DNA of 5,860 bases from Deltaproteobacteria bacterium RIFCSPLOWO2_12_FULL_60_16 (GTDB taxonomy: Bacteria > Desulfobacterota > Binatia > UBA9968), in NCBI GenBank assembly GCA_001798565.1, contig MGSR01000186.1, forward strand, positions 1 through 5,860. The letters are read 5' to 3'. Both the position numbers and the translations under genes were made by a program. Below, piece after piece: positions 1 to 5,860 of the stretch (position 1 is the first letter of the stretch; every line of letters begins with the position of its first letter). The notes beneath the pieces are model-generated. The model was not told where the DNA came from. It saw only the letters and a program-made list of their open reading frames with translations, and did not search any database.

Positions 1-1
1 G

Positions 2-169
2 ATCGTCGACCGATCCATCCAGGTGCATGGCGGCGTGGGGCTCACCAAAGACCTGCCTCTGGAGTGGTGGTACCGACAGGTGCGGAGCATTCGCATTACG
101 GAAGGAGCCACGGAGGTGCTGCGCTGGCGTCTGGCGCAGAACCTCATGAGGGCGCAGAAACGCGACTGA
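2..169 (+). CDS. Acyl-CoA dehydrogenase, C-terminal fragment (partial at window edge)
   Basis: This is the last 55 codons of a gene that begins upstream of the window, ending in TGA at 167-169. The peptide reads IVDRSIQVHGGVGLTKDLPL and onward, which is the C-terminal helical domain of acyl-CoA dehydrogenases: the Q-V-H-G-G-x-G signature, then a conserved Arg-rich stretch (YRQVRSIRI), then the E-G-x-x-E-V block. In medium-chain enzymes the Glu of this EGT motif is the catalytic base; here it is kept (codon 101-103) but the motif reads EGAT rather than EGT. Such enzymes are FAD-dependent flavoproteins that make the alpha,beta double bond in acyl-CoA esters in the cytosol. Substrate length cannot be judged from this fragment. 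The gene is on the same strand as the potassium channel but lies 92 bases upstream of it, and no functional link is evident. Confidence 0.9.
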   Translation: MVDRSIQVHGGVGLTKDLPLEWWYRQVRSIRITEGATEVLRWRLAQNLMRAQKRD

Positions 170-200
170 TGGGAGCGTCGTGTGGTTCCTTGGCTCGGGG

Positions 201-217
201 CCTCCGGATTCCGGAGG
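201..217. repeat. Perfect 17-bp inverted repeat between the dehydrogenase and the channel gene
   Basis: CCTCCGGA at 201-208 and TCCGGAGG at 210-217 are exact reverse complements around a single central T. It lies 31 bases after the dehydrogenase stop and 44 bases before the channel ATG. As RNA it could form a 7-bp GC-rich hairpin with an ATT loop. It is followed by AATTTCCC rather than a run of T, so it is a poor fit to an intrinsic terminator. An operator for a dimeric repressor, or a weak terminator, are both possible; the symmetry is seen, the role is inferred. The rest of 170-261 holds no gene that I can find. Confidence 0.5.
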
Positions 218-261
218 AATTTCCCTAACAGGTTACCAAGTACCAATGACTAATACCTAAA

Positions 262-1263
262 ATGGATACGTCCACCCGCAGGCTCTTGACAGCCATCATG
301 TTCCTGCTGCTGGCCATGATTGCCGGTGTAGTCGGCTACCAGGTCGTGGAAGGATGGAGTTTTTTCGATTCCCTCTACATGACGATTATCACCTTGGCGA
401 CGGTAGGATACGGCGAGACCAACCCACTGACTCCCACAGGCAGGGTCTTTACGATGTTTTTGATCATGATCGGAGTGGGCGCCCTGACCTATGGACTGAC
501 CGCCGCGACCGCCTTCGTTGTCGAGGGCACGCTCACAGACATCATCGGGAGGAGAAGAATGGATGCAGAGATCGGCCAGCTCAGGGATCACATCATCCTG
601 TGCGGCATCGGCGAAACCGGGCGGCACATCGCCGGGGAATTTCTCAAGACGCAGGTTGCTTTTATCGCGGTCGACAAGGACAGCGACAGGATCAAACAGA
701 TGAGCAAGATCGGCCGGTTTCTCTACGTCGAGGGGGACGCGACCGATGATGAGACGCTTATGCGGGCGCACATCAAGGAGGCCAGGGGGCTGATCACAGC
801 CTTTCCCGAGGACCGGGACAATGTTTTTGTGATCCTTACGGCGCGCGGGCTGAATCCCAATCTCAGAATCGTCTCGCGCGTCAACGAGGACGAGTCGCGG
901 GTCAAGCTGCTCAAGGCCGGGGCGGACGAAACGGTCTCCACGAATTTCATCGGCGGTCTCAGGATGGCCTCGGTGATGACCCGTCCCACCGTGGTGTCGT
1001 TCCTGGATAAGATGCTGCGGGCGGGAGGGGATGACGTGAGAGTGGCGGAGGCCAAGATCCCCTCAGGCTCGAATCTCGTGGGAAGCACGCTTGGCGAGGC
1101 CCGGATCTACGAGAGGGCGAGCCTTACGGTGATCGCGATCGCTCGCGGGGACAAATACGAGCTCAATCCCGGCCCGGACGCCCGGCTCCAGGAAGGAAAC
1201 GGGATCATCGTCTGTTGCTCCGTGGCGCAGCTGGAAAAGCTCAGAGGCCTGGTCGCCGGGTGA
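262..1263 (+). CDS. MthK-like potassium channel with RCK (TrkA-N/TrkA-C) domain
   Basis: A 333-residue inner-membrane K+ channel subunit, close in length to archaeal MthK; the family forms tetramers gated by a cytosolic RCK ring. Order of parts: TM1 about 8-29, pore helix about 34-47, selectivity filter TVGYGE at 47-52, TM2 about 62-87 with hinge glycines G71/G73, RCK_N from about 108 with the Rossmann motif GIGETG at 115-120 and an acidic D138 ending the second strand (LRDHIILCG leads in), and RCK_C about 256-333. The canonical GxGxxG suggests nucleotide binding. By hand alignment the MthK calcium ligands D184, E210 and E212 become A180, R206 and N208, so MthK-type calcium gating is unlikely. 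The ATG at 262 follows a stop codon at 247-249 and is the first start in frame; no Shine-Dalgarno precedes it (upstream bases are TAATACCTAAA). M13 and M19 also lack one, but 262 leaves TM1 intact with a basic lead. An internal start at 559 is noted separately. The gene stands alone on its strand. Confidence 0.93.
   Translation: MDTSTRRLLTAIMFLLLAMIAGVVGYQVVEGWSFFDSLYMTIITLATVGYGETNPLTPTGRVFTMFLIMIGVGALTYGLTAATAFVVEGTLTDIIGRRRMDAEIGQLRDHIILCGIGETGRHIAGEFLKTQVAFIAVDKDSDRIKQMSKIGRFLYVEGDATDDETLMRAHIKEARGLITAFPEDRDNVFVILTARGLNPNLRIVSRVNEDESRVKLLKAGADETVSTNFIGGLRMASVMTRPTVVSFLDKMLRAGGDDVRVAEAKIPSGSNLVGSTLGEARIYERASLTVIAIARGDKYELNPGPDARLQEGNGIIVCCSVAQLEKLRGLVAG
547..561 (+). promoter_or_regulatory. 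Internal Shine-Dalgarno and ATG at the pore/RCK boundary of the channel gene
   Basis: GGGAGGAG at 547-554 precedes an in-frame ATG at 559-561 (Met100). The GGAGG core (548-552) is 6 bases from the ATG, near-ideal spacing. Translation from here would give a soluble 234-residue RCK-only protein starting MDAEIGQLRDH. In MthK an internal start at Met107, at almost the same structural place, makes free RCK subunits that complete the octameric gating ring. Caution: the bases also encode Gly-Arg-Arg-Arg, a basic linker that may be kept for protein reasons, and AGG/AGA Arg codons occur elsewhere in this gene. Confidence 0.55.
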
Positions 1264-1281
1264 GATCTGCCGGGATCAGGC
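1247..1281. terminator. Possible weak hairpin across the convergent gene ends
   Basis: GCCTGGTC (1247-1254) can pair with GATCAGGC (1274-1281) as an 8-bp stem with one G-U pair in the plus-strand RNA, around a 19-base loop holding the channel stop codon. The stem overlaps the last codons of both convergent genes, which are only 12 bases apart. No T-run follows on either strand, so this is at best a weak terminator or a chance pairing. Confidence 0.2.
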
Positions 1282-3036
1282 AGGCAGTGTGAAGAAGAAA
1301 GTCGTGCCCCGTCCCTCCTCGCTCTCGACCCAGATCTTTCCGCCGTGGGCCTCCACGATCATCTTGCAGATGACCAGCCCGAGCCCGGTGCCTTTCTGGG
1401 TTGACGTTTTTCCGCTTGTTGTCTGGCGGTACCTCTGAAAAAGCTGGTCGATCTCCCGGCTGGAGACTCCCACGCCGCTGTCTTTGACCCAGATCTTGAT
1501 TTCCCGCGCGGGTCCGTCGGTTGCGCCTACCTCGATCACTCCGCCTTCGGGAGTAAATTTTATGGCGTTGCCCAGAAGATTGGAAAAGACCTGGTCAAGG
1601 CGGCGCGGATCGGCCTGGATCTTGGGAAGCTGGGAGTCGAGGCGGCCGGCAAGGGAGATCTTTTTGTCCGTGGCCAGGACGGCATAGTTGTCGAGGCTGT
1701 TCTGGATCACCGGTTTCAGGTCGACGTTCTCCTTCACCAGATCGATGCGGCCGGATTCGAGTTTGGAGAGGTCGAGAAAGTCGTTGGTGAGATCCAACAT
1801 GCGCCGCGTGTTGGCCAGTATTTTTGTCGTCCATTTGCGCTGCTCTTCACTGATCGGCCCGACCATGCCTTCGGTCAAGATGGATGCCGCGCCGGTTACG
1901 GCCGTGAGCGGCGAGCGCAGATCATGAACGATCATGGCGGTGAAATCCGCCTTTTCTTTATCAGCTTTCTGGAGCGAGCCGGCCATCTCGTCAAAGGCGT
2001 GCGCCAGTTGATCGAGCTCGCCTTGTCCGCGTGTGGGTAGACCCGTACGGGCGCTGAGATCGCCGACGGCAAGCCGCTGCGTGGCGCCCAGCAGCGTATT
2101 CACGTGCCGCAGGACGAACATGTCGCTCGCTATCCACGTTACGGTAATCACCAGCAATACCACGACCACGAGCCATAAGAAGTCGCGCCTGAAGGCCCGG
2201 TCGACATCGGCAAACAGGCCTTGCATGGAAAATCCCACGGTTACGTAGAAATCCCGCTCCGAGGCCCCTGCTATCGCGGCAAACCCTAAGAGCTGCCGGT
2301 TGCCGTCCGGACCGATATCCTCGGTTACGCCTTCCCGCCTGGCCAGAATGGTTCCAAAGAGGCCGACGTTGGGAATGGTTTTTCCCAGCCAATCTGCCGG
2401 GCCGGGGTGTTGAACCAAAACCGTGCCTTTGCGGTCCGCAAGAGTAAGCGTCGTGCCGGCCGGCAGGCTCAATTTGACGGTGAGCTCGGTGACCCAGGCC
2501 AGCTCCAGGCCGGCGTATACCGCGCCTTGTGTTTGCCCTTTTTCATCGAGCACGGGGTAGGCGAGGATAATCGAAGGCCTGCCGCTGGCGTGCCCGGTCA
2601 CATATTCGCTGACCACGAACTTGCGCGCGCCGACCGCCTGTTGGAACCAGGGCTGGTCGGCGAGGCTGATGGGACCCGTCGGCGCCACGGCGCTGCAAAA
2701 CAGCTCTCCGCCGGCATTGACAGCGGCGAAGTTGGAATACCGGCGGTATTGTTTCAACAGGCCCGCGAGCGTCGCGCTGCACCTGGCTCCCTGGCCGGCG
2801 CGGACTTCGGGGAGCTGCGCCAGGGCGACGAGCAGTTGGCGCGCCCCTTCAATCATGTCGTCGTAATCCCGGGCGACAAGCTGGGCCGCCTTGAGCGCCT
2901 CCTCCTTGGTTCTGGCGATGACCAACCGGCGCTGATCGAAGTAGGCCGAGATGGTGAGCTCCAGCGCCGGAATGACGGCGAAAAATCCCAGGAGCAGCAG
3001 CCGGCTTCTAAGGCTCGAAAAAGAAAACCATTTCAT
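1276..3036 (-). CDS. Membrane sensor histidine kinase (Cache-like sensor, HAMP, HisKA, HATPase_c)
   Basis: A 586-residue two-component sensor kinase of the inner membrane. Order of parts: TM1 about 12-32; an extracytoplasmic region about 33-285 resembling a double Cache sensor (motifs DQPWFQQA at 127-134, SEYVTGHASGRPSIILAYPV at 143-162, GAVYAGLEL at 171-179) with C86 and C114 able to form a disulfide; TM2 about 286-308; HAMP about 306-360; H-box IVHDLRSPL with phospho-acceptor H371; N-box with N486 and N490; G1 box KDSGVGV with D519; F-box LFQRYRQ; G2 box GTGLGL at 549-554. All catalytic boxes look intact. Open frame extends to 3123, but the ATG at 3036 is chosen: it is preceded by AAGGAG eight bases upstream, gives a normal KWFSFSSLRSRLLLL membrane lead, and its ATGA overlaps the stop of the upstream hydrolase gene, implying translational coupling. 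The ligand is unknown, and no response regulator is encoded in the window, so its partner must be elsewhere or just outside. Confidence 0.93.
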   Translation of the reverse strand: MKWFSFSSLRSRLLLLGFFAVIPALELTISAYFDQRRLVIARTKEEALKAAQLVARDYDDMIEGARQLLVALAQLPEVRAGQGARCSATLAGLLKQYRRYSNFAAVNAGGELFCSAVAPTGPISLADQPWFQQAVGARKFVVSEYVTGHASGRPSIILAYPVLDEKGQTQGAVYAGLELAWVTELTVKLSLPAGTTLTLADRKGTVLVQHPGPADWLGKTIPNVGLFGTILARREGVTEDIGPDGNRQLLGFAAIAGASERDFYVTVGFSMQGLFADVDRAFRRDFLWLVVVVLLVITVTWIASDMFVLRHVNTLLGATQRLAVGDLSARTGLPTRGQGELDQLAHAFDEMAGSLQKADKEKADFTAMIVHDLRSPLTAVTGAASILTEGMVGPISEEQRKWTTKILANTRRMLDLTNDFLDLSKLESGRIDLVKENVDLKPVIQNSLDNYAVLATDKKISLAGRLDSQLPKIQADPRRLDQVFSNLLGNAIKFTPEGGVIEVGATDGPAREIKIWVKDSGVGVSSREIDQLFQRYRQTTSGKTSTQKGTGLGLVICKMIVEAHGGKIWVESEEGRGTTFFFTLPA

Positions 3037-3812
3037 TTTCCGGACTCCTTGCAGGCCCGCACAAAAGAAGCGAAGATGTTTCGCTGGCGCGCGTCCCTGC
3101 CGCTCAGGAACTCGGGGTGCCACTGGACTCCGAGGACGAAGGGGTGGTCTTTACTTTCGATGCCTTCGATAACGCCGTCCGCCGCGGAGGCGTTAACGAT
3201 CAGGCCCCGGCCCGGCCTCTTTACCGCCTGATGGTGGGTGGTATTGACCTCGATGTCTTGCCGGCCGACGATTTTCTTAAGCAGGGTGCCGTCATGTATC
3301 CTTATCTTATGGCCGCCTCTCTCTTTCAACGCCCCTTGCTGATGTTCCGCCGCCGCCGGGATTTGGCGCGCGATGTCCTGATAAAGAGAGCCCCCGAGAA
3401 CGACATTGATAGCCTGGGCCCCGCCGCAGACGCCGAGCAGCGGGAGGTCTCTCTCCAGGGCGAGCGAGATCAGCTCCAGCTCGAACCGGGTCCGCTCCTC
3501 TTTCACCTGCCCCAGCGCTTCGGTCGGCTCTTCGCCGTAGAGCCTTGGATGGATGTCGAAATTTCCTCCGCTGACCAGAATGCCGTCCACGGAGTCGGCT
3601 ATTCGGCGCAGCGCCGCTCCGGAGGCGCCGATCGGGAGAATCAACGGCACGCCCCCCGCCTCCTGAATGGCGCGGGTGTAACGCTCCTGGAGAACCAGCA
3701 ACGGCTCCGCCTGGTTTCCGGAGACGCCGGGCCGGCCCGCCGCCCTATCCGGGGTGATGCCGATCAGCGGCGCCTCATTCCGAGACGGGCTTTTGGTTTT
3801 TCGCTTCTTCAT
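3033..3812 (-). CDS. Class I glutamine amidotransferase-like gamma-glutamyl hydrolase (peptidase C26/PuuD type)
   Basis: A 259-residue cytosolic enzyme; no signal peptide is seen. The family, which includes gamma-glutamyl-GABA hydrolase PuuD, cleaves gamma-glutamyl amide bonds with a Cys-His-Glu triad. Visible landmarks: PLIGIT at 15-20, YTRAIQEAGGVPLILP at 45-60, DGILVSGGNFDIHPRLYG at 76-93, nucleophile elbow GVCGGAQ with C129, NTTHHQAV at 190-197, and VQWHPE with H232 and E234. The triad is complete; PuuD-type proteins usually have Arg after the nucleophile (GICRG) where this has G130. The first 14 residues (MKKRKTKSPSR...) are a basic extension outside the conserved fold. ATG 3812 has no clear Shine-Dalgarno, but no ATG, GTG or TTG in frame lies between it and the conserved core, and the frame closes upstream at a TAG, so it is the only ordinary start. 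It overlaps the transglycosylase gene by 38 bases and the kinase gene by 4, placing it mid-operon. Substrate unknown; a gamma-D-glutamyl wall peptide, a polyamine derivative or an amide-transfer role all remain open. Confidence 0.88.
   Translation of the reverse strand: MKKRKTKSPSRNEAPLIGITPDRAAGRPGVSGNQAEPLLVLQERYTRAIQEAGGVPLILPIGASGAALRRIADSVDGILVSGGNFDIHPRLYGEEPTEALGQVKEERTRFELELISLALERDLPLLGVCGGAQAINVVLGGSLYQDIARQIPAAAEHQQGALKERGGHKIRIHDGTLLKKIVGRQDIEVNTTHHQAVKRPGRGLIVNASAADGVIEGIESKDHPFVLGVQWHPEFLSGRDARQRNIFASFVRACKESGK
3045..3050 (-). promoter_or_regulatory. Ribosome binding site that fixes the histidine kinase start
   Basis: On the minus strand AAGGAG (3050 to 3045) lies 8 bases before the ATG at 3036-3034. 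It sits inside the last codons of the C26 hydrolase gene, whose TGA at 3035-3033 overlaps that ATG as ATGA. This supports 3036 over the upstream in-frame ATG at 3123 and indicates coupled translation of the two genes. Confidence 0.8.
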
Positions 3813-5835
3813 AGATCGCCCGATAAACGCGATAATTGCGCAGCACTAGTTTGACATACACGCGGGTTTCCCGGTACGGGATCTGCTCGATGAACTCGTC
3901 CTCATCCTCCGCTACGATCTGCTTTTCCCAACGCGCGACAGCAGCTTGTCCCGCGTTATAAGCCGCGGTCGCTTTCACCGGATTATCGCCGTAGCGCTGC
4001 AGGAGCTCTTTCAGGTGGTGTATGCCGAGCGTCAGGTTGGTCTCCGGGTCGTAGAGCCCCGGCGCTCCGGGTGAGGGGAGTCCGAGCCGGGCAGCCGTCG
4101 TGGCCGCGGTGGAGGAAAGGAGCTGCATAAGCCCGTAGGCCGACGCCGGCGAGAGCGCCTTGGGATCAAAAACGCTTTCCTGGCGGATCAGGGCCAGCAC
4201 CAGATAGGGATCGATGCTCTTCTCACGGGCGATTCTTTGAATCGTTTCCCAAAAGGCCAGGGGAAAGCGGTGGCGGGCGAGATCGTCGGAGACCAGCGGA
4301 ATCTGGCTCGCCAGGGCGACGCTGCGGCCATAGGCGCCGTTGCCCGCGTACTCACGCATCAGCAGGAGCTTGGCGGGCAGGCTGTCCCGGGCCGAGTCGC
4401 GAATCTCATCCAGCTCGACCACCGCCAGGTGATGGAGCGAGATGCGCGACAGCTCTTGAGCGCGGGAGAGGTGAAACAGGCGCTCCGGATCGAGAGAGAC
4501 CGCGGTCCCCGCCGCGGGGTCCGGCTCCGCCGCTTTTTTCTGCTCCATGGCCGCGCCCATTTTCTCGAGCCGCTCGCGGGCCGGCCCCTTGTAGTAGCTC
4601 TCCTCCCGGCTGTTGAGAATCCTGAGGAAGATCGGCCTGGCCTCCTCCGAGCGCCCGCTCTTTTGGGCCGTGCGGGCCTGCCAGTAAAGGGCGGGAGTTT
4701 GATACGGCCCTCCCTCCTTTCCGGCCGCCAGACGGCGGAAGGCCCTGTGGGCCTGCTCGTAGTTCCCCTGCAGATAATACGCCCACGCCAGTCTCCAGCG
4801 CGCCTCGTCGCGCAGGGGGCTCTCGGGGAATCTCCGGGAAAACTCCCGATACAGGACCGCGGCGTCCCCCGGTTTGCCCAGGGATTCGTAGATCCGCGCC
4901 GATGCCACATGGGCCCGATCGTTGAAGGGGCCGTCGGGATAGCGCTCCCGCAACTGCTTAAAATAGTCGAGCGCCTTAAGGTTTTCATCGCGGTTCCAGT
5001 AGATCTCGGCCAGGCGATAGTGGGCGGCGGGCGCCTCCGGGCTCTGCGGATATTTCTCGGCGATCTCGCTCAGGGGAGATAGCGCCTCTTCCCGCTTTCG
5101 CGCCGCCCGAAAAATATCCGCCAGGCCCAGGAGAAAGCGCGGGCGGAGCGGACCTTTGGAAACCAGGGCGAGGAGCTGGCGGTAGATCTTTTCCGCCTCC
5201 GCATAATCTCTCTCTCGCGCCAACAGCTCTGCTTCCCCCAACAAAGGCTCGACCCTGGTCAAGGCGAACCGCTCGGGCTGTTGCGTTCTAAGCCTGCCCG
5301 CCTCTTTGCGGGCCTTCGCTGCCCAAGAGGAGAGGGGCGAAACGCGGCGCAGCTCCTGGTAGACGGAGTAAGCCTGCTCGGGCTCTCCCAGCAGCTCATG
5401 GAGTTGGCCGAGGAGATAGAAGGTCTCATCGGAGATCTCCCTCTTGACCTTGAGGGCTCGAAGGACGCGGAGCCGGGCTGAGGCCTCCTGGTAGTTTTCT
5501 TCCGCCAGCGCCAGCCTTGCCAGCTCCAGGTCGGTCTGCGCGGACCAGACGCTCAGGGGAAATGCCTGCTTGAGCCGCAGGAAGTATTGGCGGCTCTCTT
5601 CCAGCCGCCCGCGTGATGAGGAGAGGACGCCGAGGAAGTAGAGGCTGTAATCCTCGAGCACGAAATTGCCGCCGAGGCCCTTGCGCAACTGTTCTTCGGC
5701 CTCCGCGAGGCTCCCCGCGGAGAACAGGGCATAGCCCTTGGAAAAAGCTTCGCGGTATTCCTGATCCTGGGCATCAAGCTGGAAGGGGAGCGAGGTGTAA
5801 AGAAGGGAGAGCAATAGGACTGAGTGTTTTTTCAT
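3775..5835 (-). CDS. Secreted Slt-type lytic transglycosylase with TPR repeats
   Basis: A 686-residue envelope protein, expected to cut peptidoglycan glycan strands non-hydrolytically, leaving 1,6-anhydro-muramyl ends. It starts with a signal peptide (MKKHSVLLLSLLYTSLPFQLDA, likely cleaved near residue 22; no lipobox Cys). Residues about 26-410 form a helical arm of TPR-like repeats with roughly 36-residue spacing, clearest at 270-302 (AHYRLAEIYWNRDENLKALDYF), 308-338, 344-372 and 382-408. After a Pro/Ala-rich break near 431-447 and a linker helix region, the SLT domain spans about 530-675: catalytic E553 in LALIRQESVFDP, SPASAYGLMQLL at 562-573, AYNAG at 625-629, and the C-terminal block YRETRVYVKLVLRNY at 654-668, as in E. 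coli Slt70. Length is like Slt70, but the arm reads as BamD/YbgF-like TPRs rather than the Slt70 doughnut. ATG 5835 is preceded directly by AAGG with no spacing; the good signal peptide supports this start. Only 25 bases upstream are visible, so no promoter can be named. First gene of the three-gene minus-strand set. Confidence 0.93.
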   Translation of the reverse strand: MKKHSVLLLSLLYTSLPFQLDAQDQEYREAFSKGYALFSAGSLAEAEEQLRKGLGGNFVLEDYSLYFLGVLSSSRGRLEESRQYFLRLKQAFPLSVWSAQTDLELARLALAEENYQEASARLRVLRALKVKREISDETFYLLGQLHELLGEPEQAYSVYQELRRVSPLSSWAAKARKEAGRLRTQQPERFALTRVEPLLGEAELLARERDYAEAEKIYRQLLALVSKGPLRPRFLLGLADIFRAARKREEALSPLSEIAEKYPQSPEAPAAHYRLAEIYWNRDENLKALDYFKQLRERYPDGPFNDRAHVASARIYESLGKPGDAAVLYREFSRRFPESPLRDEARWRLAWAYYLQGNYEQAHRAFRRLAAGKEGGPYQTPALYWQARTAQKSGRSEEARPIFLRILNSREESYYKGPARERLEKMGAAMEQKKAAEPDPAAGTAVSLDPERLFHLSRAQELSRISLHHLAVVELDEIRDSARDSLPAKLLLMREYAGNGAYGRSVALASQIPLVSDDLARHRFPLAFWETIQRIAREKSIDPYLVLALIRQESVFDPKALSPASAYGLMQLLSSTAATTAARLGLPSPGAPGLYDPETNLTLGIHHLKELLQRYGDNPVKATAAYNAGQAAVARWEKQIVAEDEDEFIEQIPYRETRVYVKLVLRNYRVYRAIYEEAKNQKPVSE

Positions 5836-5860
5836 CCTTGCAGCAGTTTTACTCTTGCTC

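Noticed and set aside
190..256. Sigma-70-like promoter for the channel (TTGGCT at 190-195, TAATAC at 251-256)
   Set aside because: The two boxes are far too widely spaced to work together, and no other pair with 16-18 base spacing fits.
250..771. Minus-strand open frame of 173 codons opposite the channel gene
   Set aside because: The plus strand encodes the channel pore and Rossmann motifs here; the antisense frame has no family resemblance.
3037..3123. Upstream in-frame extension of the histidine kinase (29 more codons from an ATG at 3123)
   Set aside because: It lies wholly inside the hydrolase gene, adds a stretch unlike a kinase N-terminus, and the ATG at 3036 has AAGGAG at good spacing plus an ATGA junction.
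2407..3231. Long plus-strand open frame opposite the kinase and hydrolase genes (274 codons)
   Set aside because: It is antisense to two well-supported genes, crosses their junction, and shows no recognisable domain; long antisense frames are common in GC-rich DNA.
3117..3854. Plus-strand open frame of 245 codons opposite the C26 hydrolase
   Set aside because: The opposite strand carries a complete catalytic triad and family motifs; this frame shows none and is a shadow.
4783..5028. Repeated TPR coding segments as a possible DNA repeat array
   Set aside because: The periodicity is at protein level (about 36 residues) with divergent bases; there is no nucleotide tandem repeat.
4237..5082. 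Plus-strand open frame of 281 codons opposite the transglycosylase
   Set aside because: It is antisense to the TPR/SLT coding sequence, with no domain or signal; it is a product of GC-rich codon structure.

Overview
The window is GC-rich, densely packed bacterial DNA holding five protein genes in two convergent blocks. A signal-peptide-bearing lytic transglycosylase with TPR repeats points to a Gram-negative bacterium. The overall gene flavour (MthK-type K+ channel, Slt with a long TPR arm, acyl-CoA dehydrogenase) would suit a deltaproteobacterium-like or related environmental lineage. That placement is inference; nothing here fixes the taxon.

Plus strand, left part: the last 55 codons of an acyl-CoA dehydrogenase (2-169) run in from outside the window. 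A 92-base gap follows, with a perfect 17-bp inverted repeat. Next comes a complete two-helix potassium channel with a cytosolic RCK (TrkA-N/TrkA-C) regulatory domain (262-1263). The full-length start of this gene has no visible Shine-Dalgarno sequence. A strong one does sit inside the gene, directly before an in-frame ATG at the pore/RCK boundary. This resembles the internal start (Met107) known for archaeal MthK, which makes free RCK subunits.

Minus strand, right part: three genes read right to left as a tightly coupled operon. They are a secreted Slt-type lytic transglycosylase with TPR repeats (5835-3775), a class I glutamine amidotransferase-like hydrolase of the peptidase C26/PuuD type (3812-3033), and a membrane sensor histidine kinase with a Cache-like extracytoplasmic domain, HAMP, HisKA and HATPase (3036-1276). 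The first two genes overlap by 38 bases. The second and third overlap by ATGA, and the kinase has a good ribosome binding site inside the upstream gene. No response regulator is present in the window. One possible reading, which is inference only, is an envelope module that pairs peptidoglycan cleavage, a gamma-glutamyl-type hydrolase and an envelope sensor.

The two blocks converge with only 12 bases between the stop codons of the channel and the kinase. No tRNA, rRNA, CRISPR array, insertion sequence or phage gene was seen. I see no clearly new system. The most distinctive points are the internal RCK start, the lost MthK calcium ligands, and the three-gene coupling of Slt, C26 hydrolase and histidine kinase.
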